Origin: Alcanivoracaceae bacterium
GTDB lineage: Bacteria; Pseudomonadota; Gammaproteobacteria; Pseudomonadales; Alcanivoracaceae
NCBI GenBank assembly: GCA_023146255.1
Contig: JAGLCJ010000003.1
Coordinates: forward strand, 558,001-622,000
Direction: 5' to 3'
DNA length: 64,000 nucleotides
Below are positions 43,528 to 51,734 of the stretch, in pieces. The first letter of the stretch is position 1, and every line of letters begins with the position of its first letter. Both the position numbers and the translations under genes were made by a program. The notes beneath the pieces are model-generated. The model saw only the letters and a program-made list of their open reading frames with translations, made no database searches and was not told the origin of the DNA.

Positions 43528-44793
43528 ATGCTGCGTTTACCTGCTGCCTGCCTGCTATTGCTTGCCAGCGCATCGGCGCTGGGCTGGGAGTGGCGCGGCG
43601 AAACCGGTCTGGAAGGGCGCTACTTTACCGAGGGCCCCGGCAACCCGGATTACTGGCATAACGGTTCGGCGTATGTCCGTGGCGAGTTGCTGCACGAGTG
43701 GAATGATCGCCGTGATCTGTTCACCTTTGTGCCCTTTGCCCGTATTGACGAGAACGACAGCCAGCGCAGTCATGCCGATATTCGCGAGCTGATCTGGCTG
43801 CACGTGGCGGATGGCTGGGAATCACGGGTCGGAATCGGCAAGGTGTTCTGGGGCGTCACCGAAGGCCGGCATCTGGTCGATATCATCAACCAGACCGATG
43901 CGGTCGAGCAGCCCGATGGCGAGGACAAACTCGGCCAGCCGATGATCAATGTCTCCACCGTGCGAGACTGGGGCACACTCGATCTGTATGTGTTGCCGGG
44001 ATTTCGTGAGCGCACCTTTGCCGGCCCGGATGGTCGGCCCGGCTTGCCGGTGCCGGTCGATACCGACGCTGCCAGCTATGCCTCCCGCGCAGAGCAATAC
44101 CGTGTCGATGCCGCGATTCGCTGGCAACAGATGTTCGGCAGCCTGCAACTGGCACTGTCGCATTTTTCCGGCAATGGCCGCGAGCCGTTGCTGACGCCGA
44201 ACTTCGATGATGCTTTTGCCGCGGGCTGGGTTGGCGGGCCACTGCCGCCTGGTTTCAAACCACGACTTGATCCGTTTTATCCGGTGATCGAACAGTCCGG
44301 TCTTGAAGCCCAGTATCTGCTTGGCGGCTGGCTGTTCAAGCTGGAAGCCATCGCCCGCAGCGGCAATCGTTTCGAGCGCCGCATGCATGCTGCCGATGCC
44401 GGTTTTGAATATACCCAGGTGGGCCTGTTCGGCAGCGATATGGATCTCGGCTGGATTGTCGAATACCTGTGGGAAGACCGCGCCGATAATTTTGTTTCGC
44501 CGTTTGCCAGTGACTGGTTGCTCGGTAACCGGCTGACCTTAAACGATATCGCCGGCACTGAACTGCTCTGGGGCCTGATCTGGGACCCGCAAACCGAAGA
44601 GCGCGTCTACAGCCTCGAATCCAGTCGCCGCTTCGGCGATCGCTGGCGGGCTACCTTGGAAGCGAGTATCTACAGCCGGGCCGGTGATCCGCCGACCGCG
44701 GACGAGATTTTCAACGGCGTTGCCCCGGATAAACCGTTGGCCGCGTTTTCTCGCGAAGACATGATCCAGCTCGAACTGATTTACTTCTTCTGA
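43528..44793 (+). CDS. Outer-membrane beta-barrel protein paired with the LolA-like protein
   Basis: A 421-aa exported protein with signal peptide LRLPAACLLLLASASALG. The mature part starts WEWRGETGLEGRYFTEG and alternates polar and aromatic residues in short strands up to the end LELIYFF, as in outer-membrane barrels. It resembles the porin-like proteins found with LolA-like and MMPL proteins and is distantly like DUF1302. The start at 43528 (ATG) is taken over a TTG one codon earlier. It is nearly back-to-back with a convergent nuclease gene (5 nt). Its cargo is unknown. Confidence 0.8.
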   Translation: MLRLPAACLLLLASASALGWEWRGETGLEGRYFTEGPGNPDYWHNGSAYVRGELLHEWNDRRDLFTFVPFARIDENDSQRSHADIRELIWLHVADGWESRVGIGKVFWGVTEGRHLVDIINQTDAVEQPDGEDKLGQPMINVSTVRDWGTLDLYVLPGFRERTFAGPDGRPGLPVPVDTDAASYASRAEQYRVDAAIRWQQMFGSLQLALSHFSGNGREPLLTPNFDDAFAAGWVGGPLPPGFKPRLDPFYPVIEQSGLEAQYLLGGWLFKLEAIARSGNRFERRMHAADAGFEYTQVGLFGSDMDLGWIVEYLWEDRADNFVSPFASDWLLGNRLTLNDIAGTELLWGLIWDPQTEERVYSLESSRRFGDRWRATLEASIYSRAGDPPTADEIFNGVAPDKPLAAFSREDMIQLELIYFF

Positions 44794-44798
44794 TCGTT

Positions 44799-45506
44799 TC
44801 AGCGGCTGACGCTGACCTGTGCGCAGGTCTGCATCAGCCCGCTTACCGTAGCCTGTTCCGGCGGCGTCACCATCAACGCATAACGCTGTTTCACCGATTG
44901 CCAGCGACGGCCGTATTCACACCAGTAACTGCGATCCGGCGGCAACCACTGGTCCGGGCTGGATGAGCCTTTGCTGCGGTTCAGGGACGCGCTCACCGGC
45001 ACCAGATTATCAATGTCGTTGGCAAAGGCTTCGCGCCTTCGCAGCGGCCAGTTGTTGCCGCCGTGACCGTGCGCATGTTTCAGCGGCACCAGATGGTCGA
45101 TATCCATTTGCGTTGCCAGAAAAACCAGCTGGCCACTGTAAGGGTCGAGCCACTCGCCGCGCTCCACGACACACTGTTGCGCGTCGCGATAGGTAACTGC
45201 TACGCGACTGGTGCGAATCAGGACTTCCGCTCGCGTGTCGCGGCAGTTGCCGTCCTCGTCACGCCAGTGCGGCCAGTCACGGCGGTCGTACAGCAGGGAA
45301 AAGGCACGGCCCTGCTGGCGTGCTTCCTCAAGCGCATCCTGCTGTTGTTGCTGGGTCGATTGGCAGGGTTCGCGGTGGCAGTGGTAGTGGCCACTGCTGC
45401 GGTCGGTGTGGCCGCCATGACGGTCGACGCCGCCGGGATGGGCCAGCGCCAGGCCGGAGAAAAGCACCAGGCCGGGGAAAAGCAATAGCCAGAACAGGGC
45501 ACGCAT
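44799..45506 (-). CDS. Secreted HNH-type (DUF1524) nuclease with YHYH-like segment
   Basis: A 235-aa protein with a signal peptide (RALFWLLLFPGLVLFSGLALA). The start at 45506 is chosen because it gives this signal sequence; a longer TTG-started frame is less likely. The mature N-terminus has HPGGVDRHGGHTDRSSGHYHCH, a His-rich segment like those in calcium- or metal-binding YHYH proteins. The nuclease core is QMDIDHLVPLKHAHGHGG, with DNLVPVSASLNRSKG downstream, matching DUF1524/HNH endonucleases. It is likely an extracellular or periplasmic DNase that scavenges nucleotides. No immunity gene is adjacent, as expected for an exported scavenging enzyme. Confidence 0.85.
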   Translation of the reverse strand: MRALFWLLLFPGLVLFSGLALAHPGGVDRHGGHTDRSSGHYHCHREPCQSTQQQQQDALEEARQQGRAFSLLYDRRDWPHWRDEDGNCRDTRAEVLIRTSRVAVTYRDAQQCVVERGEWLDPYSGQLVFLATQMDIDHLVPLKHAHGHGGNNWPLRRREAFANDIDNLVPVSASLNRSKGSSSPDQWLPPDRSYWCEYGRRWQSVKQRYALMVTPPEQATVSGLMQTCAQVSVSR

Positions 45507-45557
45507 TGTCGGATATCTGCTCGCTGAGCTGCAGGATATCGCCAATCATGCCACAAC

Positions 45558-45589
45558 GATGTCACCCCGGTCAGGACCGGGGTGACATC
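45558..45589. terminator. Very stable hairpin between nuclease and 152-aa gene
   Basis: A perfect 15-bp inverted repeat (45558-45572 and 45575-45589) with only AG between the arms. It sits downstream of the minus-strand 152-aa gene; the U-tract is weak in either direction. Confidence 0.65.
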
Positions 45590-45625
45590 AATCACGGAAT
45601 GAATCAGGAACGAATCAGGAAAGAA

Positions 45626-46084
45626 TCAGAGATCTTCGAGACGCAGCGCGTCGCGCACGGTGCGCATTTTTTCGCGGGTCTCCTGACTGATCAGGCTGTC
45701 AAACAGGGTTTTGGCGGCGGGGGTGGGTGCCTTGGCGGCAAGCGCCTTGTACATATCGATCAGCAGATCATGGAACAGCAGAGCCAGCGCCAGCACGGTA
45801 TCGGTGTCGACCTTTTCCAGCGTGTCGCAGAGGCTGTTCAGATCCGGCGGCAGCTTCACTTCCGGGGCCTGATCGTACCAGGTCGCCAGCAGTGCCTTGG
45901 CGGCGTCCTCCTCGTAGTGCTGCAGGGCACCACTGAGGGCGCGCTCATGCTCGGCCAGATACTGCAGCAACATGCCGACCCGCTCCTTTTCGTGGCCCTT
46001 GGCCAGACCGTCGTAATCGTTGGCGAGGGTGTCGTGGAAGGTGCGGGTCCAGTCAAGGACATCACGGATCTGACGAAAGCGCAT
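45626..46084 (-). CDS. Helical protein of unknown function, 152 aa
   Basis: The ATG at 46084 has GGGAGAA 8 nt upstream; two earlier in-frame starts are weaker. The product (RFRQIRDVLDWTRTFHDTLANDYDGLAKGHEKERVG...) is predicted to be almost all helix, with E and H spaced as EKERVGMLLQYLAEHE, somewhat like ferritin- or hemerythrin-type four-helix bundles, but I cannot confirm a metal site. It starts 70 nt after the recD stop on the same strand and may be read from the recCBD transcript. Function unknown. Confidence 0.75.
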   Translation of the reverse strand: MRFRQIRDVLDWTRTFHDTLANDYDGLAKGHEKERVGMLLQYLAEHERALSGALQHYEEDAAKALLATWYDQAPEVKLPPDLNSLCDTLEKVDTDTVLALALLFHDLLIDMYKALAAKAPTPAAKTLFDSLISQETREKMRTVRDALRLEDL

Positions 46085-46153
46085 ACTGGGTTCTCCCTGA
46101 GTCATGAGTCGATCATCGCCTGCCGATGGCCTGCGGGTACTGATCTGAGTCAA

Positions 46154-48082
46154 TCAGCCATGCAGCCTTTTTGCCAGCCCGGATGCCCGCACGGTTGGCC
46201 GCGCCGGTTGCGCCAGTGCCGCCGCCGTGCCGGCCAGAGTAAAGCGCTGGCGTGCCCGGGTAATAGCGGTATACAGCAGCTCGCGGCTGACTGCCTGATG
46301 TGACTCCGGCAATACCAGCGCGGCGTGACGGAATTCCGAGCCCTGCGACTTGTGCACCGTCATGGCATAGACACTCTCGACCGCATCGAGTCGGCTTGGC
46401 AACACCAGACTGATACGGCCATCCGGCAGTCGGAATGCGACCCTGAGCATGACAGGTTGATCGGCGCCGGCGACATTGAGGGTGACGCCAACATCGCCGT
46501 TCATCAGGCCGAGCTGGTAATCGTTGCGGGTCATGATCACCGGGCGGCCCTCGTACCAGCCTTCGCTGCGACTGATCAGGCCGGCCTGTTGCAGCGAGCG
46601 GGCGACGCGCCGGTTCAGGCCACTGACCCCGGCATCACCTTCGCGCAGGGCGCAAAGCAGCTGGAAGTCATCGAACGCATCGAGCACGGCGCTGGCCCAC
46701 GGATCAATCTGCTCCGTCTGCGACGGCCGCAGTGCGGTAAGTTGCGTCAGGTAGTGGCGGTAGCCTTCAACGGCGAGGCGGGTAAGCGTGCTGTCGTGCA
46801 GCGTGGTCAGGCCGAGTTGTTCGATGTCGGCATGATTTTTCTGCCAGACCGCGCGGATCTGATCGCGATCACCGGCATTCACCGCCCGCGCCAGTTCGCC
46901 GATGCCGCTGTCGGCGCTGAAGCGGTGACTGACCCGCAGCATCGCCACCTGCTGGCTGAGCGCGCTGCCATTGCCGGCAAACGCGCTGACATCAACGTCG
47001 CAGTGCTCGCCCAGCCAGCGCACGGTGTCGCTGTTGTACTGGCCCTGATCCGCGCCCTGACAGAGATTACCCAGCACCGCACCGGCTTCCACCGAGGCGA
47101 GCTGATCTTTGTCACCAATCAGAATCAGACGTGTGTCCGGGCGCAGGGCATCGAGCAGGCTGGCGGTCATTTCCAGATCCATCATCGAGGCTTCATCCAC
47201 CACCACCAGATCGGCGTGCAGCGGATTATGCCGGTCGTGACGGAAACGGCGGCTGTCCGGGCGGCTGCCGAGCAGTTTGTGCAGGGTGCTGACATCGGCG
47301 GGAATTTCAGCGCGAATATTTTCCGAAAGTGGCAGGCCGGCAATGGCACCGCTGATCGAGGCTTTCAGTCGCGCTGCGGCTTTACCTGTAGGAGCAGCGA
47401 GACGAATGCGCAATGGCTTGCCCTGTTCCACCGCCACCGATTGCAACAGGCCGAGCAGACGCACCACGGTGGTGGTCTTGCCGGTGCCGGGGCCGCCGGT
47501 GATCAGGGTAAAGGCACTGCGACTGGCCAGCGCGCAGGCAATCTTTTGCCAGTCCGGCTGGTTGTCGCTGCGCGCCGGGAAAAGATTGTCGAGACGCTCG
47601 CCAAGTTGAGAGGGCGTGGCAACCGGATGGCCAAGACGTTCGCTGATCTGCGCCGCGACATCGCTTTCATAACGGTAATAGCGACGCAGATAGAGCAGCT
47701 GCTCATGCAGCACCAGTGGAGCGCCATCGTTTTCCGCGTTGCTGCTGACTACGTTGGAGTCGTGCAGGGCAGCCAGCAACTGCTCCAGCGTTTGCTGTTG
47801 CAACCAGCTCAGCGGCGAATCACTGCTGTCGGTGCGCGGTGGATGCGGGAACAATTGCACCGGGGTGGTCGTCGCCCGCTGCAGATCGACACAGATATCG
47901 CCCTGACCAAGTTGCTGGCTGGCCAATGCCGCCAGCAACAGCACGCGGCTGTCCTGCTCGTCACCCTCATCCAGTAACAAGGTTGCCAGCGCCCGGTCCA
48001 GCGGCCTGATCCAGCCGTCGGCAATCCACTGGTCCAGTTGCGCCAGCGCCGGATGTTGCAGTGAAAGCAGCTCAGAGGACAT
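46154..48082 (-). CDS. recD: Exodeoxyribonuclease V subunit alpha
   Basis: A 642-aa SF1B helicase, the fast 5'-to-3' motor of RecBCD. The Walker A loop is LITGGPGTGKTTTV near residue 195, Walker B is VVDEASMMD, and the C-terminal motif VI region is MTVHKSQGSEFRHAALVLP with YTAITRARQRFTLAG. Length is slightly above E. coli RecD (608 aa). Its ATG overlaps the recB stop by 11 nt, so it is translated with recB. Inside the complex it helps unwind double-strand ends and controls Chi-dependent switching. Confidence 0.95.
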   Translation of the reverse strand: MSSELLSLQHPALAQLDQWIADGWIRPLDRALATLLLDEGDEQDSRVLLLAALASQQLGQGDICVDLQRATTTPVQLFPHPPRTDSSDSPLSWLQQQTLEQLLAALHDSNVVSSNAENDGAPLVLHEQLLYLRRYYRYESDVAAQISERLGHPVATPSQLGERLDNLFPARSDNQPDWQKIACALASRSAFTLITGGPGTGKTTTVVRLLGLLQSVAVEQGKPLRIRLAAPTGKAAARLKASISGAIAGLPLSENIRAEIPADVSTLHKLLGSRPDSRRFRHDRHNPLHADLVVVDEASMMDLEMTASLLDALRPDTRLILIGDKDQLASVEAGAVLGNLCQGADQGQYNSDTVRWLGEHCDVDVSAFAGNGSALSQQVAMLRVSHRFSADSGIGELARAVNAGDRDQIRAVWQKNHADIEQLGLTTLHDSTLTRLAVEGYRHYLTQLTALRPSQTEQIDPWASAVLDAFDDFQLLCALREGDAGVSGLNRRVARSLQQAGLISRSEGWYEGRPVIMTRNDYQLGLMNGDVGVTLNVAGADQPVMLRVAFRLPDGRISLVLPSRLDAVESVYAMTVHKSQGSEFRHAALVLPESHQAVSRELLYTAITRARQRFTLAGTAAALAQPARPTVRASGLAKRLHG

Positions 48083-51000
48083 CGGCTTTCTCCATCACGT
48101 TCTGGCCGCGAAACAGCGCATCCATGGCTTCAACCAGCGCCATGGTCGGCGGCTGGAAACAGACCCCGCGACTGTCGCTGTAGAGGCCGCGCAGGAACAA
48201 CAGGGCCGCGCCGCCGAGATGCTGCGACGGCTGATAACCTTCGCCGAGTCTGGCCCGCAGCAAGCGATGCAGGGCCAGCAGGTACAGACACATCTGCACG
48301 TCATAACGTTTTTCCAGCACCGCCTCGGCCATGGCGCTGTTGCTGTAGCTGTGTTCGTCCGGACCGAGCCAGTTGGATTTGTAGTCAGCGACGAAATAGC
48401 GATCCTGATCGACCAGCACCAGATCGATAAAGCCCTTGAGCATGCCGTTGAGCATATCCCGGCGCAGGGCAGGGCGCGGCTGGCCGGGCAGAACATGGCG
48501 GCGCACCAGTTGATCCAGCGCTTCGGTGCTGACGGCGCTGGACTGGATCCAGAATTCCATTTCCGCCTGACACTGCTGGCGTGGCAGATCAATCAGACGC
48601 AGCGACTGATTGCCAAACGGCAGTGCCGTGTTGAGATAGTCGTCAAACCAGCGCTCGAGCATGGTTTGCTGCGCTTCCCAGCCGGCGACACGGCTGCGCC
48701 GTTGCAGTTGCTGGCGGAATTCCTCGCGACGTTGCTGCAGGGTCGCGGCAAAACCCTGGGTGCCGGCCAGCTCCAGCAGGCCATGCAGGAAAGTACCGGC
48801 CTGCGGGCCGCGGGCAAAGTGGTGGATGCTGTCGGTGCCAGCGTTGTTGTCTGCGCTACGGGAAGGCGTCAATTCAGTGTGCTGCTTTTCTTCCGCCATC
48901 ACTTCGTCGCGCACATCCCGCGGCGCTTCATTGGCCGAGCGTGCTTCCGGTTCCAGTGCGCTGTAGCTGGCAATCCACCAGTGTTCGGTTTCCGGGCCGT
49001 GGTAATCACGGGCCGGTGGCAGTGTCTTCCGCTCTGCATTCAGGCGCGCTCGAATGTCGTTGCTGTCCGGTGCGCTGGTGCGTTGTATCGCATCACATTG
49101 CTGCGCCAATGCGTCCAGCTTTGCTGACAGTTCGATTGGTTGCATGGCAGCGCCGCCGGTCAGCACATAACCGATGGCACTGCCGGGCAGGTCGGTGCGG
49201 TCCTTGCCCTGACCGATACGCAATGGCGCCATGCCGAGCCAGCAGGCATGACGGGCGCGGGTAACGGCGACATACAGCAGGCGCAGGTCTTCGGCCAGAC
49301 GTTCACGGTCAGCGCGATCAATATCCTGCTGTGTCGGGGTCAGGGTCAGGTGCTGGACATTGTTGTCGTCGTGAAAACGCAGCGGCAGGTACTTGCCGAG
49401 CTCGGCGCGGAAGGTGCAGATAAACGGCAGGAACACCAGCGGGTATTCCAGCCCTTTGGATTTGTGAATGGTGACGATACGGATCAGATCGGCATCGCTT
49501 TCCAGTCGCAGGATGGTGTCCTCGCCGGCCTCGCTGCTGTTATCGATGGATTCTGCCAGCCAGCGCACCAGCGCCAGTTCACCGTCCAGCTGGCCGGCGG
49601 CACGCTGCGCCAGTTCGGCCAGATGCAGCAGGTTGGTCAGCGCGCGCTCATCGTCGTTGCCGAGCAGTCGGGCCGGCACCTGATAATCACGCAGCAGCGC
49701 GCGAATCATCGGCAGCACACCATGCTGCTGCCACTGTCGATGGTAAAGATGAAACTGCTCGACCTTCGCTTCCCACAACTGTTCGTCGCGGCTCAGCTCA
49801 TCCAGCTCCTGCCAGCTGAGTGCCAGCGTGGCGGTGGCGAGTGCAGCACGGATTTTCTGTTCCGATTCCGGTTCCGCCACTGCCTGCAGCCAGCACAGCA
49901 GGTCGGTTGCCTCAATGCTGTCAAAGATGCTGTCCTTGTCGGAGAGATAAACGCTGCGCAGGCCGCGTTCGCTCAGCGCAGTACGCATGCGGCCGGCTTC
50001 CTTGCCGTCGCGCACCAGAATAGCAATGTCGGCCGGGCGTAGCGGCGCAAGTTCCTGATCTTTTTCAAAGCCGCAGCGCTGTTCAATCGCCAGATTCAGA
50101 AGCCGGACAATTTCCGATGCCGTGCGTGCAGCCATTTCTTTCAGGTACTGGCCTTTGCTCAGACTCGGATCGTCCATGCCACTGTCGAGCTGCCACAGGG
50201 TCATGGCGCTGGCGGGCTGGCCGTCAATCAGAAAACGCTCGCGGCGACTATTGGCCTTTACCGGGCTGAACGGAATGTCGCGATAGAGAAAACTGCCCTG
50301 CGGATAACGGCCGGCGTAGCTGAACAGGTGGTTGGCCGCCTGCACCAGCGCTTCGCTGGAACGGAAGTTTTTGTCCAGCGTGTAATGACAGCCCTCGGTG
50401 GCCCGTCGTGCCGCCAGATAGGTATGAATATCGGCACCGCGAAATCCGTAAATTGCCTGCTTCGGATCGCCGATCATCAGCCAGGTGGTGTCGGGCTGAT
50501 CGGCATACAGGGTGCTGAAAACCTGATACTGCACCGGGTCGGTATCCTGAAACTCGTCAATCATTGCCACCGGAAATTGCTGGCGAATGATTGCGGCAAG
50601 GCGCGGGCCCTGTTCCGTGGTCATGGCATCGCGCAACCGGGTCAGCATGTCGTCATAACCGATCATGCCGTGACGGCGCTTGTACTGATCCATGCGCTGG
50701 CTGATCCAGCGTGCCGCATGGGGTAGCAGGGCAGGCAGCAGAGCCGGCAGGCGTGCTTCGATATTGTTCAGTTCATCAATGGCGGCAATGGCCGGATCGC
50801 TGACAATTTCCGGAATCTTGTCACTGGCTTCGGCGAGCGCCCCTGCATTCATGCGCAGAAAGAATGTTTCGGTCAGTTTCGGCGCCGGCTGATCCGGATC
50901 TTCCAGCCAGCTGGCAATGGCCTCGAACCATTTGCGAATGGTGGCGCTGTTAGTCGGTTTGCTTTTCGCCAGTCGCTTGCTGTCCCAGGCTGCTTCGAAT

Positions 51001-51734
51001 TTTTCCAGCAGGTCACTGGTCCAGCTGCCCCAGCGCCGGCGCAGGTCATCAAGAATGGCCTGCCGGGCGGCGCTGATCTCGGTAATGATCTCGGCCGGCG
51101 AGCGCAGCTCTTCGGCAAACTGGTGTTGATGGCCAAGCATCGGCCGCACTGCCTGCATCAATGCCGTTGGTGTTGGCCACAGACGGAGCAGGTTGCCGGT
51201 GGCGTCGTCATTCAGGTTGTAGAAAAAGCTGCGCCAGTAATCCGCCGCGGCCTGTTCGCGCAGACTTTGTTCGTCCTGATTCAACTCGAGGGTAAACAGG
51301 CTGCCGGAATCAAAGGCATGCTGACGCAGCATCCGGTTGCAGAAGCCGTGAATGGTGTAGATAGCAGCTTCATCCATCCACTGGGCAGCAGCATCAAGAC
51401 GTGCTGCACAAAGCGGATGTTCATCCTGCGGGTATTCCTGCAGCAGCGTCTGCAAAAACAGATCATGGCTTTCCGGCGGCTGGCGGCCGGCAAAACACAG
51501 CGCTGCTTCCGCCAGTCGGGCACGAATACGATCACGCAGTTCGCGGGTGGCTGCTTCGGTAAAGGTCACCACCAGAATATCCGGCGGCAACAGCGGCCCC
51601 GGGCTGTCGCCATGGCCAAGCACCAGGCGCACATACAGGGCGGCCAGCGTGTAGGTTTTGCCGGTGCCGGCACTGGCTTCAATCAGCCGGGTGCCGCGCA
51701 GCGGGAAACGGATCGGATCGAGAATCTCACTCAT
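48072..51734 (-). CDS. recB: Exodeoxyribonuclease V subunit beta
   Basis: A 1220-aa helicase-nuclease. The protein starts MSEILDPIRF at 51734, overlapping the recC stop by 8 nt (ATGAGTGA); an upstream frame extension inside recC is discarded. Walker A is IEASAGTGKTYTLAAL near residue 24, helicase motifs include DEFQDTDPVQYQ and VTIHKSKGLEYPLVFLP, and the C-terminal nuclease domain has the catalytic DLVLVDQDRYFVADYKSNWLG. RecB unwinds 3'-to-5', degrades both strands and, after Chi, loads RecA. Length agrees with E. coli RecB (1180 aa). Confidence 0.96.
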   Translation of the reverse strand: MSEILDPIRFPLRGTRLIEASAGTGKTYTLAALYVRLVLGHGDSPGPLLPPDILVVTFTEAATRELRDRIRARLAEAALCFAGRQPPESHDLFLQTLLQEYPQDEHPLCAARLDAAAQWMDEAAIYTIHGFCNRMLRQHAFDSGSLFTLELNQDEQSLREQAAADYWRSFFYNLNDDATGNLLRLWPTPTALMQAVRPMLGHQHQFAEELRSPAEIITEISAARQAILDDLRRRWGSWTSDLLEKFEAAWDSKRLAKSKPTNSATIRKWFEAIASWLEDPDQPAPKLTETFFLRMNAGALAEASDKIPEIVSDPAIAAIDELNNIEARLPALLPALLPHAARWISQRMDQYKRRHGMIGYDDMLTRLRDAMTTEQGPRLAAIIRQQFPVAMIDEFQDTDPVQYQVFSTLYADQPDTTWLMIGDPKQAIYGFRGADIHTYLAARRATEGCHYTLDKNFRSSEALVQAANHLFSYAGRYPQGSFLYRDIPFSPVKANSRRERFLIDGQPASAMTLWQLDSGMDDPSLSKGQYLKEMAARTASEIVRLLNLAIEQRCGFEKDQELAPLRPADIAILVRDGKEAGRMRTALSERGLRSVYLSDKDSIFDSIEATDLLCWLQAVAEPESEQKIRAALATATLALSWQELDELSRDEQLWEAKVEQFHLYHRQWQQHGVLPMIRALLRDYQVPARLLGNDDERALTNLLHLAELAQRAAGQLDGELALVRWLAESIDNSSEAGEDTILRLESDADLIRIVTIHKSKGLEYPLVFLPFICTFRAELGKYLPLRFHDDNNVQHLTLTPTQQDIDRADRERLAEDLRLLYVAVTRARHACWLGMAPLRIGQGKDRTDLPGSAIGYVLTGGAAMQPIELSAKLDALAQQCDAIQRTSAPDSNDIRARLNAERKTLPPARDYHGPETEHWWIASYSALEPEARSANEAPRDVRDEVMAEEKQHTELTPSRSADNNAGTDSIHHFARGPQAGTFLHGLLELAGTQGFAATLQQRREEFRQQLQRRSRVAGWEAQQTMLERWFDDYLNTALPFGNQSLRLIDLPRQQCQAEMEFWIQSSAVSTEALDQLVRRHVLPGQPRPALRRDMLNGMLKGFIDLVLVDQDRYFVADYKSNWLGPDEHSYSNSAMAEAVLEKRYDVQMCLYLLALHRLLRARLGEGYQPSQHLGGAALLFLRGLYSDSRGVCFQPPTMALVEAMDALFRGQNVMEKADVL

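Noticed and set aside
47388..47403. CTGTAGGAGCAGC inside recD resembling the REP head
   Set aside because: It encodes part of the conserved RecD segment APTGKAA and lacks the palindromic arm, so it is coincidence.
46325..47977. 550-codon plus-strand frame opposite recD
   Set aside because: Shadow of recD; composition typical of antisense GC-rich frames.
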